From Chromatiales bacterium (GTDB lineage: Bacteria > Pseudomonadota > Gammaproteobacteria > Chromatiales > Chromatiaceae), in contig JAKSCN010000533.1 in NCBI GenBank assembly GCA_022360595.1, positions 1 to 8,070 on the forward strand: DNA of 8,070 bases, read 5' to 3'. The notes beneath the pieces were generated by a model. It did not search any database and had not been told where the DNA came from. It saw only the letters and a program-made list of their open reading frames with translations. A program made the position numbers and the translations under genes. The first letter of the stretch is position 1; each line of letters opens with the position of its first letter. Positions 1-6,679 of this stretch are shown one piece after another.

Positions 1-26
1 CCTCTGGGAGAGGGTTGGGGTGAGGG
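1..26. repeat. REP-like hairpin repeat, left copy (truncated by window edge)
   Basis: The first bases form a small stem (CCTCT/AGAGG around GGG) followed by GGTTGGGGTGAGGG. Read on the minus strand this is the common interspersed element CCCTCACCCCAACCCTCTCCC, which gives the translation SPQPSPR when it runs through an open frame. Here it supplies the visible C-terminal codons of the DUF559 protein. The copy is cut by the window edge, so its full hairpin cannot be seen. Confidence 0.7.
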
Positions 27-416
27 AATCTCAATCAAAACCAAAGCTATCCTCTCCAACACACTATCAAGCTCTCCCAATATCTCATGGTTCCAGAAAC
101 GAATAACCGTGTATCCCATAGCCTCCAACTTAGCTGTTCGTCGAGCATCATATTCCTGCTGATCTGCATGCTGCCCACCATCGGCTTCAATAATCAGCTT
201 GGCTTCTAAACATACAAAATCAACAATATAAGGCTCTATCACCACTTGGCGCCGAAATTTATAACCATTCAATCGACGCCCTCGTAACTGTCTCCATAAT
301 GCAGATTCCGCTTTGCTGGATTGGCGACGTAGTGTGCGGGCGCGTGATAGTAATGTTTTTGATTTTTTCACCCTCTCCCGGCGGGCGAGGGAATCCTTCG
401 TTACAGGCTTATCCAT
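1..416 (-). CDS. DUF559 domain protein, Vsr-like nuclease fold (3' end outside the window)
   Basis: This is an open frame of 138 codons read leftwards from ATG at 416 with no stop before the window edge, so the protein is partial. It matches the DUF559 family (restriction-endonuclease-like fold related to the Vsr mismatch nuclease): E37 in a KAESALWRQLR segment, then GYKFRRQ (51-57), YIVDF with D66, LIIEADGGQH (74-83, with E77, D79 and H83), and VIRFWNHEIL (104-113). These are the conserved acidic and His positions of the family, so the fold appears intact. Family members are usually about 120-140 residues, so little is missing. The start has a GGAG about 8 nt upstream. Residues 8-17 and the last eight residues (PSPQPSPR) are encoded by REP-like repeat DNA rather than by family sequence. 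Cellular role is unknown for the family; nuclease activity is inferred from the fold. Confidence 0.85.
   Translation of the reverse strand, partial: MDKPVTKDSLARRERVKKSKTLLSRARTLRRQSSKAESALWRQLRGRRLNGYKFRRQVVIEPYIVDFVCLEAKLIIEADGGQHADQQEYDARRTAKLEAMGYTVIRFWNHEILGELDSVLERIALVLIEIPSPQPSPR
371..391. repeat. REP-like hairpin repeat, right copy
   Basis: CCCTCTCCC (371-379) and GGGCGAGGG (383-391) form an inverted repeat around GGC with one mismatched pair. The following bases, GAGGGAATC, also follow the left copy (21-31), so the two copies lie in the same orientation at both ends of the DUF559 gene. This copy encodes residues about 9-16 of that protein. Confidence 0.65.
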
Positions 417-519
417 ATTTTCTACTCCATTAGCGCTTAGTAAGCATACAAAATCCCTTTCTAAAGCCACACAATACATCACATAAATTCGGATAAAAAA
501 TCAATGGGTCACTAGAGCA

Positions 520-589
520 TATAAACACACTATCCTACCCACACACTTTCCTGACAAACCTTCATTAGGATAACTCTCCAGTGTTTATA
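520..589. repeat. Two-part inverted repeat
   Basis: An outer arm TATAAACAC (520-528) matches GTGTTTATA (581-589), and an inner arm TATCCTA (531-537) matches TAGGATA (566-572). Both arms are perfect. They are separated by 2 nt on the left and 8 nt on the right, and the central loop is 28 nt. This could be an RNA hairpin with an asymmetric internal loop, a pair of regulator sites, or the remains of a small non-autonomous element. No target-site duplication is evident. Confidence 0.55.
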
Positions 590-776
590 GATTCCCACCC
601 AACTTGTCCCCTATCACCACATGAGAAACAGAAGTTATAGGACAGCAATAGCACTACTGGTTTGATATCGAAGGCTTCCTCGACAGCGGATCAATCGCAC
701 CTAACACAACTCCATATTTTCTCCACACTTGCTGCAATCTTGAGGCTTAGTCTGACCATGGAGAGAGATAAACCCA

Positions 777-782
777 AGGAGA
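777..782 (+). promoter_or_regulatory. Ribosome-binding site that fixes the start at 788
   Basis: AAGGAG sits 5-6 nt ahead of ATG 788. The only upstream in-frame alternatives (TTG 662 and ATG 758) have no purine-rich site at a workable distance, so this site decides the start. Confidence 0.65.
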
Positions 783-787
783 GCAAC

Positions 788-2338
788 ATGAGCCCCAAAC
801 AGATACTCGCCATGAGCATTACCATTGCCCTATATGCCCCTTTGACGATGGCCATTGTAGGGACAGTTGATTCAGAACAGGCGCAGACAGTCAGCTATCC
901 GATTGTAGATACCGGTCAAACTCAGTTTTTCGACAACAGTGCAGAGGTCATCCAACCTGAACCCGGTGAATACTTTTATGGTCAGGACGCCCACTACCAG
1001 GGTAACCAGCCCACTTACCAGAATAACGCGAACGGTACCGTTACCGATTTGGTCACCGGTCTGACCTGGACCAAAAGCCCGGACCTTAACGGCGATGGTT
1101 CAATCAATGCTGATGATAAATTGAGCTTCGATGAGGCGCTGAATTATCCCGACACATTGAATGCACAGAACTATGGTGGCCACAACGACTGGCGCCTGCC
1201 GACTATGAAAGAGCTCTACTCGCTGATGAACTTCAGCGGCACCGATCCCATGATCAATCAGACCGATGGACTTACCCCTTTCATCGATACCAACTATTTC
1301 GATTTCGGTTATGGCGATGTGACAGCCGGCGAGCGGATTATCGACGCTCAGTTTTGGTCCAGCAACGCTTATGTAGGTTATGTGTTCGATACCCAATCCG
1401 CCACCTTTGGTCTGAACCTGGCCGATGGCCGTATCAAAGGTTATCCCACTTCAGGGCATGTCATTAAAACGAACTATGTCTATTTCGTGCGCGGTAACGT
1501 TGATTACGGCATCAACGATTTTGCCGACAACAGCGACGGCACCATCAGCGACCACGCCACCGGTTTGATGTGGTCCAAAGATGACAGCGGCATGGGCTTG
1601 AACTGGGAGGAAGCACTGGACTGGGTCGAGCAGATGAACAGCTTAAACTATCTCGGTTACAGCGACTGGCGCTTGCCCAACGCGAAGGAGATGCAGAGTA
1701 TTGTCGACTATTCACGAGCCCCTGACGTCACTCAATCTGCCGCCATCGATCCGATATTCAACACCACTGAGATTACCAGTGAGGGCGGTGAGATCGACTA
1801 CCCCTGGTTCTGGACCGGCACCACACATATCCGCAGTGACGGCAACGGCTCGGCGGGTGTCTATATCTGCTTCGGGCGGGCCACCGGTTATATGAACGGT
1901 TCATGGATGGATGTTCACGGTGCAGGTGCACAGCGCAGTGATCAAAAAGCTGGGAACTTCACCGGCTACACTTACGAACCGAACGGTTACTACTTCGCCC
2001 AGAGCCCGCAAGGGGACGCCACACGCATCTACAACTACGTACGGCTGGTACGTGGTGGCATGAACACTGAAGCGCCCGCTACCGGTGATCTACCTGATTC
2101 AGGCAGCACGCCACCCGATAACAGCGGCCCCGGTGTTACACCGCCCGATACCAGCGAACCAAACCTGCAATGGGATAGTTGCGACGGACTAGCGGCTGGT
2201 GATGCCTGCACACTCTCCAGCCCCTTTAGCACCCAATCCGGCATCTGCCGTACAACCCAGGATGGTCTGCGTTGTGTACCGGAGAGACGTTTACCGCCAC
2301 CTCCATCACAGGGTCCTAATCTGTTTGGACCTCGATAG
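788..2338 (+). CDS. Secreted protein with two DUF1566 domains and a dockerin-like calcium loop
   Basis: The product has 516 residues. ATG 788 is chosen because AAGGAG lies about 6 nt upstream and an N-terminal hydrophobic segment (about residues 5-24) follows, as in a Sec signal peptide; the frame is open back to 662 but that extension looks non-coding. Two tandem DUF1566 (Lcl C-terminal, C-type-lectin-like) domains follow. The first runs from GTVTDLVTGLTW (83-94) through NDWRLP (W135); the second runs from TGLMW (W262) through SDWRLP (W294) and ends at YVRLVRGG (about 417-424). Inside domain 1, residues 99-110 fit the dockerin-type loop DxNxDGxINxxD with every ligand present. A Pro/Gly-rich linker (about 430-460) leads to a tail with four Cys (465, 474, 487, 496), probably two disulfides. 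The protein is inferred to be exported. Its ligand is unknown; adhesion or surface binding is the usual guess for the fold. Confidence 0.85.
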   Translation: MSPKQILAMSITIALYAPLTMAIVGTVDSEQAQTVSYPIVDTGQTQFFDNSAEVIQPEPGEYFYGQDAHYQGNQPTYQNNANGTVTDLVTGLTWTKSPDLNGDGSINADDKLSFDEALNYPDTLNAQNYGGHNDWRLPTMKELYSLMNFSGTDPMINQTDGLTPFIDTNYFDFGYGDVTAGERIIDAQFWSSNAYVGYVFDTQSATFGLNLADGRIKGYPTSGHVIKTNYVYFVRGNVDYGINDFADNSDGTISDHATGLMWSKDDSGMGLNWEEALDWVEQMNSLNYLGYSDWRLPNAKEMQSIVDYSRAPDVTQSAAIDPIFNTTEITSEGGEIDYPWFWTGTTHIRSDGNGSAGVYICFGRATGYMNGSWMDVHGAGAQRSDQKAGNFTGYTYEPNGYYFAQSPQGDATRIYNYVRLVRGGMNTEAPATGDLPDSGSTPPDNSGPGVTPPDTSEPNLQWDSCDGLAAGDACTLSSPFSTQSGICRTTQDGLRCVPERRLPPPPSQGPNLFGPR

Positions 2339-2344
2339 CTACTT

Positions 2345-2371
2345 AGCCGGGGACAGGGACGTCCCTTGGCT
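2345..2371 (+). terminator. Post-stop hairpin with AGGGAC loop
   Basis: AGCCGGGGAC (2345-2354) pairs with GTCCCTTGGCT (2361-2371), with one G-U pair and one bulged T. The loop is AGGGAC. The hairpin begins 6 nt after the stop codon and is followed by GTTTAAAT, so it could act as a weak intrinsic terminator or as a 3'-end stabiliser. The inner part, AGGGACGTCCCT, is also a perfect 12-bp palindrome in DNA. A related hairpin follows the gene that ends at 6225. Confidence 0.5.
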
Positions 2372-2524
2372 GTTTAAATAATAGAGCCTGTTACCACCAA
2401 ACGGTCTATATCGAGATTGAAGCAAGAGCAGATCCATCACGAATATAGTAATTTAACTCCCCTTTTCTTCATCAGAAAAATGAGATAGAGTTCTCAAAAA
2501 AATACCAATCAAACTGGGGACGAC

Positions 2525-3337
2525 GTGAAAAAAGAACATCAACTGGGAGCAATCAGTTGCTCCATCTCCGCACTTTATCTATTACCCACCGTCTCTGCCG
2601 AAGCGGCGGTAACGAACGGTGGGGCGATCGGCTATAACCTCGGCGGCACGCCGGTCTTTTGGGATGTGGATAGTGATGGTAGCAATGACTTCCGGCTGCA
2701 TGGCTTCCAATCCACTTACACTACTGGCACCGTTACCTCCATGTATGGTGGAGCGTTTCTGGACAGTGGTACAGGGTTCTCCCCTCTGAGAGACGAGCAG
2801 AAAAAGCCAGTTAAAGCTTTCCCGGCACCTAATCCTCTGAACGGCCGTGGTATGGTGCAAGCATCGCCTGAACGCCCTGGGCGACCGCAGAAGCTCAGCG
2901 ACGGTTTTATGGTTGGCCCTTCATTAGCTTCCGGGTACAGTTGGGGTGCATCAGGACTGCAGTACAGAGTTGTCGTCTACTCTACCTCTGGATCAGGGGA
3001 TGTCGGCAACGATATGCAAAATGGTGGATTTGTCGGCGGCGGTAGCGAGTACTTCGGCTTCCGTTTTGAAAGCAATGGACAGACCCACTACGGCTGGGCG
3101 GAGATTGACATCAATGCCAGCACTGCCCCTTTTGGCTTCACCATCACGCGTTGGGCGTATGAAGATACACCGGATACGCCTATTGCCGTTGGTGCTGTCG
3201 CTCCTACAGCACCGTCCAGCCAGCCCGTGTCTGTACCTGTAGGTGGTGCTCCAATGATCGGCCTGACTATGCTCGGCCTGGGTGCTGCCGGTTTACGTGA
3301 ACTGCGCCGCAGACGCAAAAGCAAAGCCGTCCACTGA
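2525..3337 (+). CDS. Exported protein with PEP-CTERM-like C-terminal sorting signal
   Basis: The product has 270 residues from a GTG start, with GGGGA about 5 nt upstream. Residues 1-27 are a Sec signal peptide ending in a VSAEA region (cleavage after A25 or A27). Cys12 lies inside the signal without a proper lipobox, so it is not read as a lipoprotein. The mature part has an acidic Asp/Asn loop (WDVDSDGSNDF), Gly/Ser-rich low-complexity stretches, and the block GFRFESNGQTHYGWAEIDI followed by ITRWAYEDTPDTPIAVGAV, which is typical of PEP-CTERM exoproteins. The C-terminus (about 235-270) is tripartite: VPVGGAP, a hydrophobic helix, then RELRRRRKSK. It lacks the literal PEP motif, so it is a variant. 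Processing by an exosortase or rhombosortase encoded elsewhere is inferred. The gene stands alone, closed by its own terminator. Confidence 0.82.
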   Translation: MKKEHQLGAISCSISALYLLPTVSAEAAVTNGGAIGYNLGGTPVFWDVDSDGSNDFRLHGFQSTYTTGTVTSMYGGAFLDSGTGFSPLRDEQKKPVKAFPAPNPLNGRGMVQASPERPGRPQKLSDGFMVGPSLASGYSWGASGLQYRVVVYSTSGSGDVGNDMQNGGFVGGGSEYFGFRFESNGQTHYGWAEIDINASTAPFGFTITRWAYEDTPDTPIAVGAVAPTAPSSQPVSVPVGGAPMIGLTMLGLGAAGLRELRRRRKSKAVH

Positions 3338-3361
3338 TCCCACCTCTATACAAACAGACCC

Positions 3362-3388
3362 AAAGGCCCGTTTAAGCGGGCCTTTTTG
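3362..3388 (+). terminator. Strong intrinsic terminator
   Basis: AAAGGCCCG (3362-3370) and CGGGCCTTT (3377-3385) form a perfect 9-bp stem with the 6-nt loop TTTAAG, followed by TTG and overlapping a run of five T (3383-3387). It starts 24 nt after the stop of the sorting-signal protein and reads in the + direction. It ends only about 24 nt before the next start codon. Confidence 0.9.
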
Positions 3389-3411
3389 TATTGCTTCAAC
3401 TACTTCAAGCC

Positions 3412-6225
3412 ATGGCCCCATCTACTACACCTAAGAATCGCGTCCTGCTGATCGGCTGGGACGCCGCCGACTGGAAAGTTATTACACCACTGATGGAGGC
3501 AGGCAAAATGCCCCATCTTGCAAAGCTGGTTGAGCAGGGCGTATCAGGGAATCTCTCGACTCTCTATCCCGTTTTATCACCTATGCTCTGGACCTCCATT
3601 GCCACCGGAAAACGAGCCTGGCGGCATGGCATTCATGGCTTTACCGAACCTGACCCGGCGGGTGGTGTTCGCCCGGTCACCAATTTGGGCCGCAAAACCA
3701 AGGCTATCTGGAACATCCTCAATCAGCAGGGAATGAAGTCGAACGTGGTCGGCTGGTGGCCTTCACATCCGGCGGAGCCGATTAACGGCGTTATGGTATC
3801 CAACCAATTTCAACAGGCTGTTGCCACACCGGACAAGCCCTGGCCACTGAAACCCGGGACTATCCACCCTCCACGGCTGGCAGAGGCGATAAAAGAGTTT
3901 CGGGTGCACCCCAGTGAGCTGACTGCCGAGGAGATATACCCCTTTGTGCCTCTGGCCGATAAGGTTGACCATGAGAAGGATAAACGCCTGGGTATGGTCG
4001 CCAAGACATTGGCTGAGTGCGCCAGCATTCACGCAGCGGCCACCGCCGTTATGCAGTTGGAAGAGTGGGATTTCATGGCGGTCTACCACGACGCCATCGA
4101 TCACTTCTGCCACGGTTTCATGAAATACCATCCGCCACGCTTGCCCTGGATTCCTGAAGAGGATTTTGAACTGTTTAAGGATGTGGTTAACGGCGCCTAT
4201 CAGTTTCATGATCTGATGCTGGGCGCCATGATGGAACTCGCCGGGCCGGAGACAACCATAATTATCTGTTCCGATCACGGCTTTCATCCCGACCATTTGC
4301 GCCCACGCGAGCTGCCCAACGAACCGGCTGGCCCGGCTGAGGAGCACCGCCATTACGGCATTTTTGTCGCTGCCGGCCCCGGCATTAAAAAAGATGAGCT
4401 GGTGTTTGGCGCCAGCCTGCTGGATATCACACCAACCATTCTGCAAACCTATGGATTGCCCATCGGTGAGGATATGGACGGTAAACCATTGACCACCATC
4501 TTTGAGACGCCACCCGATATTGAGTATGTGGAGTCGTGGGATCGGATTGAGGGTGATGACGGTTCACATCCTGAAGGGATCAAGCTGGACCCTATCGACA
4601 ATCAGGAGACGTTGCAGCAACTGGTTGATCTGGGTTACATAGACGATGTTGATACCAATCAAAGCAAAGCGGCAGAGAGTGCCGCCAAAGAGCTTAAGTA
4701 CAATCTGGCCAGGGATCTGATCTCCTCTGGAAAATTGCCTGAGGCGATCGAGATGCTGGAGCAACTTTGGGAGAGTTACCAGGACGAGAGTCGCTTTGGT
4801 ATTCAACTGTTTGATTGCTACCTCACAATGCACGCTCTGGAAAAAGCCCGAACCATGCTGGAAACCATCAAGGCGCGGAAAAAAGACTACGCCGAAAAAG
4901 CCGGTAAAAAGCTGGCTGAGTTAAAAGAGCAGTACAAAGAGAAGGAGCCTGATGAGATCTCCGACCAGGAGAGAAGGCAGTTCCACCATTTACAAAAGCA
5001 GGCTCACACCAATAACCACACACTGGCATTTTTCGACGGCCGTCTGCTGCTGGCGGAGCATAGGTATCAGGAAGCCCTCGACGCATTTAAGCAGGCGAAT
5101 CACGTGCAGTTGCACAACAGACCCAGCCTGCTGCAGAAAATGGGTGAATGTTATATCGCCTTAAAACAGTGGAGAGAGGCGGAGCAGAATTATCAACAGA
5201 TATTGGAGATCGATCCTATCAATGCCTCTGCCCATTTCGGTTTGGCCCAGGTCTATCTCAACCAACCGGGCAGAGAGGCGGATGCGCTTGAAGCGATTAA
5301 AACCTCTCTGGGGCTCTACTTCCACAATCCACAGGCTCACTATGTGTGTGGTGTCGCGCTGCAGCGGCAGGGCTTTCAACTGGAGGCGATCAAAGCCTTT
5401 GAAACGGCCGTGGCACAGAACTCAACGCTGCCGCACGCCTATCGCCGTTTGGCGCGCCTATATCGCGTGGTCTATGGCGATCGGATAAAAGCGAAAGAGA
5501 CCATTAAGAAAGCGTTAGCGGCGCGAAGAAAAATTCAGGATTTCTACGCCGGCAAGTTGAGTGATGTTACCGATGCAACATCAGCTATCCATCAATCAGC
5601 ATCATTGGGTGAACTCGGCCAAGCCAAAGTATTGGGCGCACCTTCGGATAAAGAGATTATTATTGTCTCTGGCCTGCCGCGTTCCGGCACATCCATGATG
5701 ATGCAGATGCTGGAAGCCGGTGGCATTACCCCCCTCACCGATGAGGTGCGTGGCGCTGATGAGGACAACACCAAAGGTTACTACGAGTACGAACCAGCCA
5801 AAGCTCGCAATGACAGTGAGGCCTGGTTACCCGACGCCGAAGGCAAAGCGGTTAAGTTGGTTGCGCAGCTACTGCCTGAACTCACTGCATCACACCACTA
5901 TCGCATTATCTTTATGGAGCGTCCCCTGGCTGAAGTGATCAACTCACAAACCAAGATGCTTGAGCGTCTGGGTAAACAGGGAGGCCAGTTATCCAAAGAG
6001 CGTCTGGCAAACGCCTATATCAGCCAGATCGAAAAGGTTAAAAAGATACTCGCAAGGTACCCTGAGCAAGTGAGTATACTCTCGGTGAATTATCACGATG
6101 CGCTGGAGAAACATGAAGAGACCACGGCTCAGATAAACCGGTTTTTAGGTGGACAACTGAATGAGCAGGCGATGAGAGAGGCCATTGATCCCAGCATGCG
6201 CAAGCAGTTTATTACACCCCAATAG
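3412..6225 (+). CDS. Alkaline-phosphatase-superfamily phosphodiesterase / TPR / sulfotransferase fusion protein
   Basis: The product has 937 residues. Part 1 (about 10-390) is a type I phosphodiesterase/nucleotide pyrophosphatase fold. It has GWDAADW with metal ligand D17, a PVLSPMLW nucleophile loop with probable nucleophile S56, DHFCH (D230, H234), CSDHGFH (D288, H289) and a late His (H312 or H314); all expected metal positions are present. Part 2 (about 425-710) holds about six or seven TPR units, with a charged, probably coiled-coil insert at 487-530. Part 3 (about 745-937) is a PAPS-type sulfotransferase: GLPRSGTS (754-761) is the 5'-phosphosulfate loop, and R837 with S845 has the R-x7-S spacing of the 3'-phosphate site. 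There is no signal peptide or membrane helix, so it should be cytoplasmic. ATG 3412 is preferred over TTG 3391, although neither has a clear ribosome-binding site. The substrate is not evident. The family is commonly annotated simply as an alkaline phosphatase family protein. Confidence 0.88.
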   Translation: MAPSTTPKNRVLLIGWDAADWKVITPLMEAGKMPHLAKLVEQGVSGNLSTLYPVLSPMLWTSIATGKRAWRHGIHGFTEPDPAGGVRPVTNLGRKTKAIWNILNQQGMKSNVVGWWPSHPAEPINGVMVSNQFQQAVATPDKPWPLKPGTIHPPRLAEAIKEFRVHPSELTAEEIYPFVPLADKVDHEKDKRLGMVAKTLAECASIHAAATAVMQLEEWDFMAVYHDAIDHFCHGFMKYHPPRLPWIPEEDFELFKDVVNGAYQFHDLMLGAMMELAGPETTIIICSDHGFHPDHLRPRELPNEPAGPAEEHRHYGIFVAAGPGIKKDELVFGASLLDITPTILQTYGLPIGEDMDGKPLTTIFETPPDIEYVESWDRIEGDDGSHPEGIKLDPIDNQETLQQLVDLGYIDDVDTNQSKAAESAAKELKYNLARDLISSGKLPEAIEMLEQLWESYQDESRFGIQLFDCYLTMHALEKARTMLETIKARKKDYAEKAGKKLAELKEQYKEKEPDEISDQERRQFHHLQKQAHTNNHTLAFFDGRLLLAEHRYQEALDAFKQANHVQLHNRPSLLQKMGECYIALKQWREAEQNYQQILEIDPINASAHFGLAQVYLNQPGREADALEAIKTSLGLYFHNPQAHYVCGVALQRQGFQLEAIKAFETAVAQNSTLPHAYRRLARLYRVVYGDRIKAKETIKKALAARRKIQDFYAGKLSDVTDATSAIHQSASLGELGQAKVLGAPSDKEIIIVSGLPRSGTSMMMQMLEAGGITPLTDEVRGADEDNTKGYYEYEPAKARNDSEAWLPDAEGKAVKLVAQLLPELTASHHYRIIFMERPLAEVINSQTKMLERLGKQGGQLSKERLANAYISQIEKVKKILARYPEQVSILSVNYHDALEKHEETTAQINRFLGGQLNEQAMREAIDPSMRKQFITPQ

Positions 6226-6231
6226 AGAGCA

Positions 6232-6253
6232 GCAGGAACAGGGATGTTCCTGC
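6232..6253. terminator. Post-stop hairpin with AGGGAT loop between convergent genes
   Basis: GCAGGAAC (6232-6239) and GTTCCTGC (6246-6253) form a perfect 8-bp stem with loop AGGGAT, beginning 6 nt after the stop at 6225. There is no real T-tract on either strand (CTTAATA follows on +), so termination is plausible but not certain. It lies in the 39-bp gap between two converging genes and could serve both. It resembles the hairpin at 2345-2371. Confidence 0.55.
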
Positions 6254-6264
6254 CTTAATAGACT

Positions 6265-6609
6265 TTAAAATGTTTTGCCATTCCAGCCCCACATATGTCG
6301 GGCTGTTTCGGTGAACTCGATGTAGATGCGGTCTTTGGGTATGGAGAGAGTGGTGGAGATAAACTCTGCCAAGGCGGCAGACAGTTCTGTTGTCTGGCCG
6401 GTGGGCAAGCCGATGCTTTTCAACTCAAGATAGGCCAGAGGTTCTACGCTAGCGTCAAACAGCATCTGCCGGCCAGCCTCCAGATCGACCATCACATAAC
6501 GTTCCGGTTTGGCAAGCAGCTCTGCGGTGATTTTGGAGGCGCCTTCCAGCACACTTTTGGTAGTAGCCTCATCAAGAGACTGATTGGTATGTATCTTCAA
6601 GAATGGCAT
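6265..6609 (-). CDS. MIF-family phenylpyruvate tautomerase-like protein
   Basis: The product has 114 residues, the full length of the macrophage migration inhibitory factor family of the tautomerase superfamily. Pro2, which becomes the N-terminal catalytic base after Met removal, is present. AKPERYVMV carries the conserved active-site Lys (K34), and DRIYIEFTETARHMWGWNGKTF matches the family C-terminus. The CxxC of animal MIF is replaced (L58 and L61 in VEPLAYLEL), so thiol-oxidoreductase activity is not expected. Members form trimers and tautomerise phenylpyruvate-type keto acids in vitro; the physiological substrate in bacteria is generally unknown. AGGA lies about 8 nt ahead of the ATG. It follows the thioredoxin-like gene by 70 bp on the same strand and may be co-transcribed with it. 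Confidence 0.9.
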   Translation of the reverse strand: MPFLKIHTNQSLDEATTKSVLEGASKITAELLAKPERYVMVDLEAGRQMLFDASVEPLAYLELKSIGLPTGQTTELSAALAEFISTTLSIPKDRIYIEFTETARHMWGWNGKTF

Positions 6610-6679
6610 CGAATGTTCCTACTCAATGTAATTGTTCGGCCATTATTGAAGAAGGCACGGTGAAAATCCAGGCTCTCGA

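Larger units (their letters stand above)
417..787. other. Gene-free stretch of 371 bp
   Basis: No convincing reading frame is present between the DUF559 start and the ATG at 788. An open frame does extend upstream of 788 to a TTG at 662, but that part has no ribosome-binding site or signal-peptide character. The stretch is visibly AT-richer than the genes on its right. Its one clear structure is the inverted repeat at 520-589. It must carry the promoters of two divergent genes, but I could not find a convincing -35/-10 pair or a sigma-54 -24/-12 element. Confidence 0.6.

Noticed and set aside
662..787. N-terminal extension of the DUF1566 protein to TTG 662
   Set aside because: There is no ribosome-binding site, and the extension would bury the signal peptide; ATG 788 has a good AAGGAG and a signal peptide directly after it.
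788..2338. Variable C-type-lectin-like target of a diversity-generating retroelement
   Set aside because: DUF1566 is a C-type-lectin-like fold, but no reverse transcriptase and no template/variable repeat pair are visible in the window.
2372..2524. Sigma-54 or sigma-70 promoter ahead of the sorting-signal protein
   Set aside because: I looked because some PEP-CTERM genes use sigma-54 promoters, but found no TGGC-N-TTGC type element and no -35/-10 pair with proper spacing.
3763..4446. Long minus-strand open frame (227 codons) opposite the phosphodiesterase domain
   Set aside because: It is antisense to a strongly recognised domain, has no family features, and no convincing start site; it is a shadow of the + strand codon pattern.
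6295..6663. Plus-strand open frame of 122 codons opposite the tautomerase gene
   Set aside because: The minus-strand frame matches the MIF family end to end; the + frame has no recognisable features.
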